NCBI GenBank assembly: GCA_014730115.1
Contig: WJIU01000026.1
Span: 1 to 43,318 of the forward strand
DNA: 43,318 nucleotides
Direction of reading: 5' to 3'
Source of the DNA: Microcaldota archaeon
Lineage (GTDB): Archaea > Micrarchaeota > Micrarchaeia > Anstonellales > Bilamarchaeaceae
Shown here: piece by piece, positions 8,119 through 17,755 of the stretch
Layout of the letters: each line of letters starts with the position of its first letter
Position numbering within the stretch: position 1 is the first letter of the stretch
The notes under the pieces: generated by a model
The model's database searches: none
The model's input: only the letters and a program-made list of their open reading frames with translations
What the model was told of the DNA's origin: nothing
Made by a program: the position numbers and the translations under genes

Positions 8119-8841
8119 ATGAAAAAATTTCTTTGCGCAGCAGCGCTGGCTGTGTCAATGGGCACAATGTCCTGCTATACTGTCATGGTCGAGCCGCTTA
8201 GGGCAGACAATATGAATACCCTGGAATCCCGGCAGCTTGGGCTCCGCAAGGGGAGGACAACCTTTGCGATGGCCGAGCAGATGATGAAGAAAAAAGGCCT
8301 TACCGGCATTGCCAGCGACCTGTACATACGTGACGGTCCTCTTTATCATGCACTTGCTGCCGATTACCAGGAAAAAATCCACATATTCCGGGATAACCGG
8401 TATGTGCAGTCCGTTCTTCTTGAGTCACAGGATACCCTGCCCTACGGATTTTCCCTGAGGTTCGCAGACAAGGGCGAACGCCTTTTTCTCATAGCATTGC
8501 ACCGCGACCCCATCGGATTTACCGAATTGTCCCAGAAGGCGGGGCCCCCCAGGATTGAATTCTTCCAGCTTTCGAACGGCTCTTTCCGCCATTCCCACAC
8601 CTATGGCATCGGGGCACTCTCCCGGAAGATGGGGGGGCTGACCCACCCCCATTTCGTGGGGCACAGCCTGGATGACGGCGTCCTTTTCATTGCCAGGACA
8701 AAGGAAGGCAGGGTGTGGGAATCAGCATTCAGGCTGAAGCTGGAGAATGAAAAGACGGGGATGTCCCCTGTTCCGCTAAGGGAGGCTGCGCGATGCTCGT
8801 GCATCCAGAATTATATTTACGGCCTAGATGTAGAGGAATAG
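8119..8841 (+). CDS. Putative lipoprotein, unknown function
   Basis: 240-aa ORF, signal peptide with GTMSC lipobox-like end. Confidence 0.75.
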   Translation: MKKFLCAAALAVSMGTMSCYTVMVEPLRADNMNTLESRQLGLRKGRTTFAMAEQMMKKKGLTGIASDLYIRDGPLYHALAADYQEKIHIFRDNRYVQSVLLESQDTLPYGFSLRFADKGERLFLIALHRDPIGFTELSQKAGPPRIEFFQLSNGSFRHSHTYGIGALSRKMGGLTHPHFVGHSLDDGVLFIARTKEGRVWESAFRLKLENEKTGMSPVPLREAARCSCIQNYIYGLDVEE

Positions 8842-9786
8842 CACTATTCCTGCAAACAGGGCTTCCAGCCCTATGAAAAACAGCACCAGGCTCCTTTCGG
8901 TTATTCCGTTGAAGGACTTCATCACAATGTGCACCAGACCCTTTATCTTCCCGCCTTTCGGGTAGAGCTTGCCATCCCTTAACTCCTGGTAGGTGTGCGG
9001 GAACTTCTTGTAGAGCTTGACGAACCAGTCAATCACATAGGGTATTGCCAGTATCGCCCCCGCACTCTCAAGGTTGCCGATAATCACGGTTGCTGCAAGC
9101 ACTGTCCCTATGCTCAGGTTGCCCACGTCACCAGGGAAAAGCTTTGCAGGATAGAAGTTAAAGAAAAGAAATGCAAGCAGGGCTCCCAGCATGGAAACCG
9201 ACATCACTGCCATCTCCGGAGATGCATGGGACACTGCCAGAATTGTCATTGCCCCGAACATAACTGCGCCCATTCCCGCTTCCATCCCGTTGAATCCTGC
9301 AAGCATGTTGGTAAGGTTGGAGGGTATCGCAACGCCCAAGGGAATAAGTGCCAAAATGTAGATTATTCCGAAGTCCACCGCCCCTATGAGCGGCACAGTT
9401 ATTACGGTGCTTCCGGCTGCATTCACCGCTACAAGCGGGATTGCTGCAAAAAGGGGGAGCACCGCCTTCAGCCACTGGGGTATGCTCAGCAGGTCATCGG
9501 TGATGCCGATGACTGCTATGATGTAGATGGTAATGATTGCGGCCAGCAGGCCGGGGAGGTTCAGCTGGAATGCAAAAAAGGAGCTGAAGAAAATTGCCAG
9601 GAGAAGCCCGGCACTCTGCCCGGCAATGATGGAGATTCCCCCCATCTCCGGAATTTCCGGCGCGCCCTCCTTGTTCTCGTCCTTTCCGGTGATGCCTGCC
9701 TTCCTGAGCTTGGGGATCAGGACCTTGGCAAGAATGAACGTTATTGTGAAAGCCAGAATGCCGCAGGCTGCGTACAGCTCAATCAT
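8824..9786 (-). CDS. Polyprenyl-phosphate GlcNAc/HexNAc-1-phosphate transferase (GT4/MraY-WecA-AglH family)
   Basis: Multi-TM; EMGGISIIAG, ITDDLLSIPQWLKAVLP, NLTNMLAGFNGMEAGMGAV, FPGDVGNLSIGT. Confidence 0.92.
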   Translation of the reverse strand: MIELYAACGILAFTITFILAKVLIPKLRKAGITGKDENKEGAPEIPEMGGISIIAGQSAGLLLAIFFSSFFAFQLNLPGLLAAIITIYIIAVIGITDDLLSIPQWLKAVLPLFAAIPLVAVNAAGSTVITVPLIGAVDFGIIYILALIPLGVAIPSNLTNMLAGFNGMEAGMGAVMFGAMTILAVSHASPEMAVMSVSMLGALLAFLFFNFYPAKLFPGDVGNLSIGTVLAATVIIGNLESAGAILAIPYVIDWFVKLYKKFPHTYQELRDGKLYPKGGKIKGLVHIVMKSFNGITERSLVLFFIGLEALFAGIVLFLYI

Positions 9787-11042
9787 TCTTCGCGCACCCT
9801 CTCAAGCACCTCTTTTGCACGCTCCACATTGAAGTTCTTTTCCTCGGTCAGGATTTCGGCGACCCGGTCTATTTCCTGATTTGTCCTGGCCCCGGCATAG
9901 GCTGCAATGTTTCTTGCGTGCAGTTTCATGTGGCCTTTCTGGATTCCAACCGTGCCCAGCGCGGAAAGTGCTGCAAAATTATTTGCGAGCCCCACAGATG
10001 CCATCACCATGGCCAGTTCCTGGGAGCTGCCCACATCCATTATCTTGAGGGAGGTTCCGGCGGTGGGGCTGCTGCTTATTGCAGGCCCGACTGTGGCAAC
10101 AGCAAGGGGAAGCTCTATCTCCCCAACCAGGTCGCCATTCTCATTTTTGTAGTAATGGGTCAGTGGCTGGTACCTGCCCATTGCGGCAAAGGTGTGGGCC
10201 CCGGCCTCCACCGAGCGCCAGTCATTGCCGGTGGCAACAGCGACTGCATCAATGCCGTTCATTATTCCCTTGTTGTGGGTCGAGCAGCGGTAGATGTCTC
10301 TTTTTGCGAACTCATGGGCATCAAGAACGCCCTCAATGGCTGCCTTGCCCACCAGCTCCTTTTTCCAGACTGCGGATGCCTTTGCCTTCCGCTCGCTGGC
10401 AAGGTTGCTCACAATCCTGAGCTTTGCCTTCCCTTCAGTCAGCTGCTCCAGGATGGGCGAAACGCCTTCCAGGGTGGTGTTGACCATGTTGGCTCCCTGG
10501 GCATTGCCCACATTTATGTGGAAATTGACGATTATCATTGCACCGCGGTCAGTCTGGACTGCCTTTGCCCCAAAGTCCCTCGCCCCGCATCCGTACTGCT
10601 CCACGTGCTTCATGTATTCCGAGGCCTTGTTCAGGACCTCCTTTTTGTTGACTTCCAGGTTCTTCAGGGATGTGTTTATGTCCTCTATCCCGGTTATCTG
10701 CACCTGGCCTATCATTATGGATTCATCTGCCTCTGCTTTGAAGCCGTCGGGAAGGGTTTGTTTTGCAGCCCGGGAGGCTGCAGCAACTACCGATGGCTCC
10801 TCCACTGCCATGGGCACCAGGGTTTCCTTTCCGTTTATCACAAAATTGGTTGCAATTCCCAAGGGCAGGTGCACCGCCCCGATGACATTCTCTATGGCCC
10901 GGTCAGCCTTCCCCATCTCAAGAGCACCGCTGTCGGTGAGAACCTTTGTTTCATCACCGGTAAGGCTCCTTTCCTGCTTGACCAGCCTCAGCCTTTCTTC
11001 TGGGCTGAGCCTGTAGAATCCTGAAAACTTGCCCATCTTCAC
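9783..11042 (-). CDS. mvaA: Hydroxymethylglutaryl-CoA reductase, class II-like
   Basis: SGFYRLSPEERLRLV, ENVIGAVHLPLGIATNFVINGKETLVPMAVEEPSVVAAAS, NDWRSVEAGAH; class II-type N-terminus. Confidence 0.94.
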   Translation of the reverse strand: MKMGKFSGFYRLSPEERLRLVKQERSLTGDETKVLTDSGALEMGKADRAIENVIGAVHLPLGIATNFVINGKETLVPMAVEEPSVVAAASRAAKQTLPDGFKAEADESIMIGQVQITGIEDINTSLKNLEVNKKEVLNKASEYMKHVEQYGCGARDFGAKAVQTDRGAMIIVNFHINVGNAQGANMVNTTLEGVSPILEQLTEGKAKLRIVSNLASERKAKASAVWKKELVGKAAIEGVLDAHEFAKRDIYRCSTHNKGIMNGIDAVAVATGNDWRSVEAGAHTFAAMGRYQPLTHYYKNENGDLVGEIELPLAVATVGPAISSSPTAGTSLKIMDVGSSQELAMVMASVGLANNFAALSALGTVGIQKGHMKLHARNIAAYAGARTNQEIDRVAEILTEEKNFNVERAKEVLERVREE

Positions 11043-11497
11043 ACCTTCTTGTATCCGTTTTCCAGCTTGTCCAGCGCCTTTCCTATCCTGGAAAAGGCGT
11101 TCTCTGTCTTTCTGAGATATGTCTTCCGGAAAATCTCCTTCAGGCTGCTTTCCTCCCCGTCTCCGAGGACGTACCTTCCCTTTTTCCTGCTGATAATGCC
11201 GTTGTCTTTAAGCTTCTGAAGGTGGTAGTAGACAGCCTTGGGATTCGGCCCCTTTTTTGTCTTCTGCTCCAGCCTGGCAAGGATGTCCCTGGTGGTGGGG
11301 CTTTCATTTTTTGCACTGAACTCAAAAAGGACATCCAGTATGTCCAGAAGCAGGGTCCTGCTTTCATTGGGCGATACCATGCCCAGGGAAAGCGCCACCC
11401 ACCTGAGCAGCGACTTCCGCGCCAGAAGGACATCATCAGGAAGGGTGAGCCCCCTGATTGTCAGCTCTGACTGTATCAGTCTGGACTCCGGAATCAT
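11039..11497 (-). CDS. Winged-helix transcriptional regulator
   Basis: TTRDILARLEQKTKKGPNPKAVYYHLQKLKDNGIISRKKGRYVLG wHTH; overlaps the HMGR start. Confidence 0.75.
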   Translation of the reverse strand: MIPESRLIQSELTIRGLTLPDDVLLARKSLLRWVALSLGMVSPNESRTLLLDILDVLFEFSAKNESPTTRDILARLEQKTKKGPNPKAVYYHLQKLKDNGIISRKKGRYVLGDGEESSLKEIFRKTYLRKTENAFSRIGKALDKLENGYKKV

Positions 11498-11500
11498 GGA

Positions 11501-11929
11501 GTGATTTCTATGACAAATATTATAAGTATGTTTGTGGATTTAACAGCGGTTATCTTCATGGTAAACCTTAGCCTCAGATATCACCCTGATGTTCTTTTCG
11601 GCTATTCCTCCAGCCATGTGCAGCTTATAATAAGGGTGGAGAATTCCGGGGAGCATCCGGTATGGAGCGAAGCGGACATAAGCATTCCCGAGCACGTCTC
11701 CCTTGCCCCCAACACCGAGCTGAGAAAAGGAAGGGTAAGGGTTGGCATTGTTGAAGGCAAGGAGTTTCTGGAGAAGGCAGTGAGGGTGTATGCCAATGCC
11801 TACACCAATCCCCAGATGTACCGCTGCAATGTCACGCTCTACACATTCAACAAAAACGGCATCATTGAAAGCAGGATGGAAAAATCGGTGGACATCCGCT
11901 GCGAATTAAAGAAAGAAGCCAGTTTCTGA
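11501..11929 (+). CDS. Conserved-type hypothetical protein (beta-rich, N-terminal hydrophobic segment)
   Basis: 142-aa ORF; VQLIIRVENSGEHPVWSEADISIPEHVSLAPN resembles CARDB/Ig-like domains; likely start 11510. Confidence 0.65.
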   Translation: MISMTNIISMFVDLTAVIFMVNLSLRYHPDVLFGYSSSHVQLIIRVENSGEHPVWSEADISIPEHVSLAPNTELRKGRVRVGIVEGKEFLEKAVRVYANAYTNPQMYRCNVTLYTFNKNGIIESRMEKSVDIRCELKKEASF

Positions 11930-11956
11930 TACTCCAAGAAAAAGCAATTCTTCCTT

Positions 11957-12427
11957 TCAAATAAGCTTGATATGCTGGTCCGCGGCAAGATGGGAAAAGT
12001 AGCCAAGGAACCCCGCAACCCCCAGCTTCTCGCCGGTGAACAGAAAGGCAAGGATTCCGAAGGCCGCGCATGCGGCAAGGGTATGGGTGACCCCGCGGTG
12101 GGCCGGCTTGAAGAACCTGAAGAACAGGAAATAAACCCCCAGGAACGCAAAGAATATCAGGGCCATCCTGGAAACCGCATCAATGTTCGGTATGCAGATG
12201 CCGCTTCCGCAGTTGGAAAAGTACACCAGGAAAAACGCAACTGAAATAAAGGCAAGGTCAAGGATTTCCTTTCCCTTGCTTGCATGGTGGTCAATGTCCG
12301 GAACAAGCGCGGCCATTGCGCCGAAAAAGGCTATCACAATAAGCTCTATAACGTCCCCGGTTCCCAGAAAATACAATACGGCTAAAGCTAGGGTTCCGCC
12401 TATGACAGCATGGGGGCGCCAGTTCAT
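11957..12427 (-). CDS. DUF457/YdjM-type membrane-bound metal-dependent hydrolase family
   Basis: HAVIGGTLAL, LVPDIDHHASKGK, HRGVTHTLAA, GYFSHLAADQ. Confidence 0.85.
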   Translation of the reverse strand: MNWRPHAVIGGTLALAVLYFLGTGDVIELIVIAFFGAMAALVPDIDHHASKGKEILDLAFISVAFFLVYFSNCGSGICIPNIDAVSRMALIFFAFLGVYFLFFRFFKPAHRGVTHTLAACAAFGILAFLFTGEKLGVAGFLGYFSHLAADQHIKLI

Positions 12428-12457
12428 AAAAGAAAAAGGAAAAGAAATAATAAAAAG

Positions 12458-13291
12458 CTAGCCAATCTCAAAGCCCGCATTCACGGTGGCGCTCACTTCC
12501 ATCTCGCCGGGAGACAGCTCGGTGGGGGGCGCTCCTGCTTCTGCCATGGGCATGGCCATGTCATAGCCCCGGTATCCGTAGGAATACGGGTAATAGACGG
12601 ATTCGCTTGCGCTCACTGCCTTGCCCAGGGTCTCTCCAAGGCCCGCAGCTATTTTCCCAGCCTTTTCCTTTGCGGCTGATGAAGCATCCTCCAGAAGCTC
12701 TTTCTCGAGCTCTTCCCTGGTATCTCTCTGGAGGGTGAAATCAATTGAGTCCACAAAGGTTTCATTGACTCCTACCCCGGTTGCCGCATCCAGCACATCA
12801 CCTCCCTTGTCAAGGTCGGTCATGCTCAGGGCAAGGGAGTGCACCGTCCGGTAGCCCACAACCTCATATTCATAATGGCAGTTGTACCCCTCCTTGTTGC
12901 ATACGTATTCGCTTTCCCTTACCACTTCCACGCGGTAGCCGCTGCTCTGGATTTCATCCTCCGGCACCCCAAGGCCCTCAAGCTCGTCCCGGAGCTCGGA
13001 CATGACCTCTGCATTCCTTTCCTGGGAATCCTTGGCATCGGTATCCTGGGTCTGTACCCGGAGCCGTATCGCCAGCAGGTCCGGGGCAACCTTTTCGTAC
13101 ACCGTTGCCGATGCAGTAATCACATGCTCAGGGGGGTTGCTGGATACATAGACATTGGGAGTTGAAGTAATGTCGGAGACATTCACTTCAGGAGAATAAT
13201 CAGCCTGGGACAGCAGATAGGAGCCTGCCACCACCCCAAGGGCGAGCAGCAGCGCTGCAGCCACAATCATACTTCCGGTTTTTTCAGCCAT
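12458..13291 (-). CDS. SIMPL (DUF541) domain protein
   Basis: ITASATVYEKVAPDLLAIRLRVQTQDTDAKDSQERNAEVMSELRDELEGLGVPEDEIQSSGYRVEV. Confidence 0.9.
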   Translation of the reverse strand: MAEKTGSMIVAAALLLALGVVAGSYLLSQADYSPEVNVSDITSTPNVYVSSNPPEHVITASATVYEKVAPDLLAIRLRVQTQDTDAKDSQERNAEVMSELRDELEGLGVPEDEIQSSGYRVEVVRESEYVCNKEGYNCHYEYEVVGYRTVHSLALSMTDLDKGGDVLDAATGVGVNETFVDSIDFTLQRDTREELEKELLEDASSAAKEKAGKIAAGLGETLGKAVSASESVYYPYSYGYRGYDMAMPMAEAGAPPTELSPGEMEVSATVNAGFEIG

Positions 13292-13436
13292 AAAATCACC
13301 TGTTCTGGCATCTGCAATGAATAATTTAAACGGTTCTGCCTTTTATGCGGAAAAAACCGAAATCATGCAGTTTCCCCTGCTGGCATATTCAAGGGCGCTG
13401 CCCGCAAGTTCTGGGTTTCTTTCAGAGAAAAGTGCA

Positions 13437-13857
13437 TTACATTCTCACCGCGTGAATCAGATTGTCTGCATCGGCACCAATCCCTTCTGCTTCCCTTCTA
13501 AGCCCTGTAGTTGTCAGCTCACCTGCGAATGTGTCTGATGTGCACATTCTTCCTCTCTGCCATTCAAAATCTACAAGACCTTCAACCAGCCTTTCGGTTG
13601 AAAAATCGCCTTCTCTTCCTTCGCGGAATGCTGAATTCAATCCATTTTCAGATCTGCTGCCCTTGATTCTTCAGCAGTGCCATGGGAAAGTTCCGGCACG
13701 AAACCGGGCCTCTCCCGCTGCCTTCAGGGAACCGGATGCTGGTTATGAATCTGACCAGGAAGCCCGGGTCTGCCATTTGCCCAATCTGCTCTTCCTGGTG
13801 TGCAGCCAGGGTTACTGTCTGCTCAGCTGCCTTAGGAGCCCTCTGTCTAAATGCCAT
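13437..13857 (-). pseudogene. Possible split gene of unknown function (69-aa ORF 13648-13857 then ORF 13437-13640)
   Basis: Two consecutive same-strand frames with genome-like codon usage, first ending KNQGQQI*, second SENGLNSAFREGREG...; no family recognised. Confidence 0.3.
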
Positions 13858-13949
13858 GGATGATATTCAACAGGAGGAATTAACAGCCTTCCACCATGGT
13901 TGAAAAAATTTGATACTTATTTAAATTTTTTGCATGAAGAAAATGAGAC

Positions 13950-14363
13950 ATGGACCGAATTGTGAAAGAAAAAAGCCCGAGAGCTATTGCTGAAGCTCTT
14001 GCCGTTAGGGAGTCACTGGGGAAACTGGTAATAGCTGACGCTCACTCAACTTACGAAAAGCTGAATGACCCTGAGTTCCTGAGAGAAGCCATGAGCAAGG
14101 CCGCGGAGGCGGGGAAGCTAAACATCCTTGATGCTGATGTCCACCGCTTTGAGCCACACGGCATCAGTGCCATACTGGTGCTGCAGGAATCTCACTTTTC
14201 TGTTCATACCTGGCCTGAGCACGGCTATTTCGCGGTTGATGTATTCTCCTGCGGAAATGAGGGCGACCCTGTCAAAGCCATGGATGCGTTCCTTGAAGCC
14301 ATGGGCGCCACTGAAAAAAAGGTGATGCGGTTTGACAGAGGCGTTCTTCGAAAAGCTGAATAA
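13950..14363 (+). CDS. speD: S-adenosylmethionine decarboxylase proenzyme
   Basis: LQESHFSVHTWPEHGYFAVDVFSCG with self-cleaving Ser context. Confidence 0.92.
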   Translation: MDRIVKEKSPRAIAEALAVRESLGKLVIADAHSTYEKLNDPEFLREAMSKAAEAGKLNILDADVHRFEPHGISAILVLQESHFSVHTWPEHGYFAVDVFSCGNEGDPVKAMDAFLEAMGATEKKVMRFDRGVLRKAE

Positions 14364-15243
14364 TTTCTATTATCGTATTTTTTCCCCTCACGAGGTAGTC
14401 GTATCTGAAAAAAGCGACTACCAGGAAATTGACATCGTCCGGACCGCGGACGGAAACAAAGCCCTGATTCTTGATGGAACAATACAGTTCTACACCGCAG
14501 ATGAATTCATATACCATGAGATGGTGGTACACCTTCCTTTTGTCCACCACCCTAAGCCCGAACGCATACTGGTCCTGGGCGGAGGGGACGGCTTCCTTGC
14601 CCGGGAGGCACTGAAATACAGAAGCGCCAAGGAAATCACCATTGTGGACCTGGACGAAAGGGTGGTGGAGCTCTGCAAAAAGCACTTTGCCGAAGAGACC
14701 AGCCAGAGCTTCCAGGACCCCAGGGTAAAAATCATATCAGACGATGCAATGAAATTTGCGGAATACTGCAAGGACAAGTACGACGTTATCATCATGGACC
14801 TGGTGGACCCCTATGGTCCCGGAGCAGAGCTTTATTCCGAAGGCACAATAAAAAAATTCGCAGGCCTGCTAAAGGAGGACGGCATCCTTGCCACCCATTG
14901 CGAGGATTCATCCTACCCATATTTCGTGGGCCTCAAGATTTACTCCCGGCTTTCAAAGATGTTTCCATTCCACAAGCCGGGGCTTGCCTATGTCAAATCC
15001 TTTGACGGCCTCTGGACATTTGCAGTCCTGTCCAACAAGGAGCTGAAAGCCTGCAACCCCGAGACCGGCTCCCTGGAGCTGAAATTCTTTGAGCCGGAAA
15101 AGCTGGAGTGCTACACAAAACTGCCGCCCCATCTGAAGAAGAAGCTGGAACAGTTCCGGGAAAAGGGATTTGAGAAGCTTGCGGAGGGCATGGTCCTGAT
15201 GAGGAAGATATCCCCTTCCGACAGGGTAAAGGACCTGCTCTGA
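14332..15243 (+). CDS. speE: Polyamine aminopropyltransferase (spermidine synthase)
   Basis: LDGTIQFYTADEFIYHEMVVHLPFVHHPKPERILVLGGGDGFLAREAL; overlaps the end of speD. Confidence 0.95.
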   Translation: MTEAFFEKLNNFYYRIFSPHEVVVSEKSDYQEIDIVRTADGNKALILDGTIQFYTADEFIYHEMVVHLPFVHHPKPERILVLGGGDGFLAREALKYRSAKEITIVDLDERVVELCKKHFAEETSQSFQDPRVKIISDDAMKFAEYCKDKYDVIIMDLVDPYGPGAELYSEGTIKKFAGLLKEDGILATHCEDSSYPYFVGLKIYSRLSKMFPFHKPGLAYVKSFDGLWTFAVLSNKELKACNPETGSLELKFFEPEKLECYTKLPPHLKKKLEQFREKGFEKLAEGMVLMRKISPSDRVKDLL

Positions 15244-15281
15244 TTCGCTATTTTTTTAATTGTGCCCTGAGCTATCCCTGC

Positions 15282-16337
15282 ATGAAAGCCGAGCCCCTTG
15301 TAAAAAAACAGGAGAAGTACATTGAATGCTATGCATGCAACCACCGGTGCAAAATTCCGGAAGGCCGGGTTGGCATCTGCGGAGTGCGCGCCAACAAGGG
15401 CGGAGAGTTCGACCTGGTGGTCTACGGCAAGCCCTGCGCTGTGTGGGCCGACCCTATTGAAAAAAAGCCGCTTTTCCATTTCCTTCCGGGAAGCTCCAGC
15501 TTTTCCATAGGCACGTATGGCTGCAATTTTTCCTGCAAGCACTGCCAGAACTGGGACATATCCCAGGCGCCTCATGACGCCAAGGAAAAAAATCCTGAGA
15601 AATGGAGGGAATATTTTGCCGGCATTGTGGAAAAGTGCTCCACCCGGATGCCGGAGGATGTGGTCAGTGCCGCGGAAAGGGAAAACTGCAAATCCATTGC
15701 ATTCACCTACAACGAGCCAACCATCTTCACTGAGTATGCCCTGGATGTGATGGAGATTGCCCGGAAAAAGGGCATGAAGGGCGTCTATGTCACCAACGGC
15801 TATGAGACAAAGGAATGCTGGGAGCGCCTGGACGGCTACATCCATGCAGCCAATATAGACCTCAAGGCCTACACGGATGAGTTCTACCGGGAGATATGCA
15901 ACGGAAGGCTGGAGCCGGTGAAGGAATCCATAAGGATTGCCAATGGCATGGGGATATGGACAGAGGTGACCACCCTTGTAATCCCCGGGGAAAACGACAG
16001 CGATGAAGAGCTTAAGCAGATAGCAGAGTTTCTTTGCAGTGTGGACCCTGAGATGCCCTGGCATGTTACCGCGTTCACCCCTGCGTACAAGATGATGGAC
16101 AAGTCCCGCACTTCTCCGGAAACACTGGTCAGGGCCAGGGAAATCGGAAAGCAGGCGGGCCTGAAGTACGTCTACTGCGGCAACCTTCCGTTCTCTTATG
16201 CAGACTATGAAAAAACATCCTGCCCTGAATGCGGAAAGCCGCTTGTCACGAGAACAGGGTTTGCAATAAGTGAAAACAATATCCAGGACGGGAAATGCAG
16301 ATTCTGCGGAAAGGAAATAAGCGGGGTATGGGAATAG
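15282..16337 (+). CDS. amrS: AmmeMemoRadiSam system radical SAM enzyme
   Basis: CYACNHRCKIPEGRVGICGVRANKGG, YGCNFSCKHCQNWDISQ, FTYNEPTIFTEYALD. Confidence 0.95.
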   Translation: MKAEPLVKKQEKYIECYACNHRCKIPEGRVGICGVRANKGGEFDLVVYGKPCAVWADPIEKKPLFHFLPGSSSFSIGTYGCNFSCKHCQNWDISQAPHDAKEKNPEKWREYFAGIVEKCSTRMPEDVVSAAERENCKSIAFTYNEPTIFTEYALDVMEIARKKGMKGVYVTNGYETKECWERLDGYIHAANIDLKAYTDEFYREICNGRLEPVKESIRIANGMGIWTEVTTLVIPGENDSDEELKQIAEFLCSVDPEMPWHVTAFTPAYKMMDKSRTSPETLVRAREIGKQAGLKYVYCGNLPFSYADYEKTSCPECGKPLVTRTGFAISENNIQDGKCRFCGKEISGVWE

Positions 16338-16368
16338 AGATAAAAAAGCTTCAGTTCCATTCAGGGAT

Positions 16369-17157
16369 ATGATAAGACAGCCTGCCGTGGCAGGTGCATT
16401 CTATCCTGCTGATCCTGAAGAGCTAAGGGAAATGATAGAAAAGATGCTGGAAGATGCAGAAGTTGAAGCTGAAGGCATGCCCCGGGGGCTGGTGGAGCCC
16501 CATGCCGGATATGTATACTCCGGGCCGGTTGCCGCATATGGATACAAACTTCTCTCCGGCTATTCCCGCCAGATAAAAAAGGTGTTTCTTCTTGGGCCTT
16601 CGCATTACGGCGCATTTTTCGGGGCAGTGGAATCAGGGGCGGAAAAATGGAAGACTCCGCTTGGAGAGGTGGATGTAGGAAGCATCCGTAAGAATGCTGA
16701 AAACAAGGAGCTTTTCACGGTGAATGAAAGGGCCCATTCCCAGGAGCATTCCCTGGAGGTCCAGGTGCCTTTCCTGCAGGAGGTGCTTGGCGATTTTACC
16801 TTATACCCACTGCTTGTCTCTGATGCTGTGCCCATGGTGCTTGCGGACGAGCTTTCAAAACACCTTGATGAAAACAGCATAGTCATCGCAAGCTCTGACC
16901 TGAGCCATTACAATGACTACAATACTGCAGTCAGGCTGGACAGCGTGGCCAATGAAACCGTTCCCGCCCTGCAGACCGAAAGGTTCAAGGAAAGCGGCGA
17001 TGCCTGCGGAAAGATTCCCATCCTGGTGCTGATGCACCTTGCAAAAAAGATGAAATGGGGGGGAAAGCTGCTTGACTACCGCAATTCCGGGGATACCGCA
17101 GGGCCAAAGGACAGAGTGGTCGGCTACGGCTGCTACGCATTTTTCGAGGGATTATGA
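16369..17157 (+). CDS. amrB: AmmeMemoRadiSam system protein B (MEMO1 family)
   Basis: RQPAVAGAFYPADPEEL, VEPHAGYVYSGPVAAYGY, LGPSHYG, SSDLSHYNDY. Confidence 0.95.
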   Translation: MIRQPAVAGAFYPADPEELREMIEKMLEDAEVEAEGMPRGLVEPHAGYVYSGPVAAYGYKLLSGYSRQIKKVFLLGPSHYGAFFGAVESGAEKWKTPLGEVDVGSIRKNAENKELFTVNERAHSQEHSLEVQVPFLQEVLGDFTLYPLLVSDAVPMVLADELSKHLDENSIVIASSDLSHYNDYNTAVRLDSVANETVPALQTERFKESGDACGKIPILVLMHLAKKMKWGGKLLDYRNSGDTAGPKDRVVGYGCYAFFEGL

Positions 17158-17720
17158 TGCTGAGCTCAGAATCAAAGAAATATCTGCTTAAGATTGCAAG
17201 AAAAGCGATAAACCATTACCTGGAGACCGGGGAAAAGCTGCAGCCGGACCCCGCTTCCGTTCCTTCCCCGGACCTCATCGGGGACGGGGCATGCTTTGTG
17301 ACCCTTTATTACGACGACAAGCTGAGGGGCTGCATAGGCACCCTGAAAGCCCACCGCCCCCTGGTGGAGGACGTGGTGGAAAACGCTTTGGCATCCGCAT
17401 TCGGAGACCCCAGGTTCACCATGCTCACCAAGTCGGAATTCCAGGGGACCAGAATCAGCATCTCCGTGCTTTCCAGGCCCGAGCCGCTGGAGGCTTCCGG
17501 GCCGGAGGAGCTTCTGAAAAAGCTTATCCCCAACGAGCATGGCCTGATAATGGAAAGAGGCATTCACCGGGCAACCTTCCTTCCGGCAGTCTGGAAGGAA
17601 ATTCCTGACAAGCAGGAATTCCTAAGGCACCTGAGCATGAAGGCAGGCCTTTTCCCCGAAGCCTGGAAAGAGCCCGGAGTCAAGTTCAGGGTATACACAA
17701 CCGAGGAATTCTCGGAATAA
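17154..17720 (+). CDS. amrA: AmmeMemoRadiSam system protein A (AMMECR1 domain)
   Basis: GACFVTLYYDDKLRGCIGTLKAHRPLVEDVVENALASAFGDPRF; start overlaps the amrB stop. Confidence 0.95.
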   Translation: MMLSSESKKYLLKIARKAINHYLETGEKLQPDPASVPSPDLIGDGACFVTLYYDDKLRGCIGTLKAHRPLVEDVVENALASAFGDPRFTMLTKSEFQGTRISISVLSRPEPLEASGPEELLKKLIPNEHGLIMERGIHRATFLPAVWKEIPDKQEFLRHLSMKAGLFPEAWKEPGVKFRVYTTEEFSE

Positions 17721-17755
17721 TCAATTTTTTATAACTTTTGCAACAATACTCTTCC

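Noticed and set aside
8995-11024. Long plus-strand ORFs (294 aa, 368 aa) opposite the GT4 transferase and HMG-CoA reductase
   Set aside because: Cys/His-rich shadow translations antisense to clearly recognised genes; GC-rich codon bias leaves these frames open.
13868-13888. ACAGGAGGAATTAAC string resembling an expression-vector RBS (vector contamination?)
   Set aside because: Match is short, flanking sequence does not continue as vector, and a GGAGG context can arise by chance.
15111-16064. 317-aa minus-strand ORF opposite speE/amrS
   Set aside because: Antisense shadow of strongly conserved genes, no recognisable domain.
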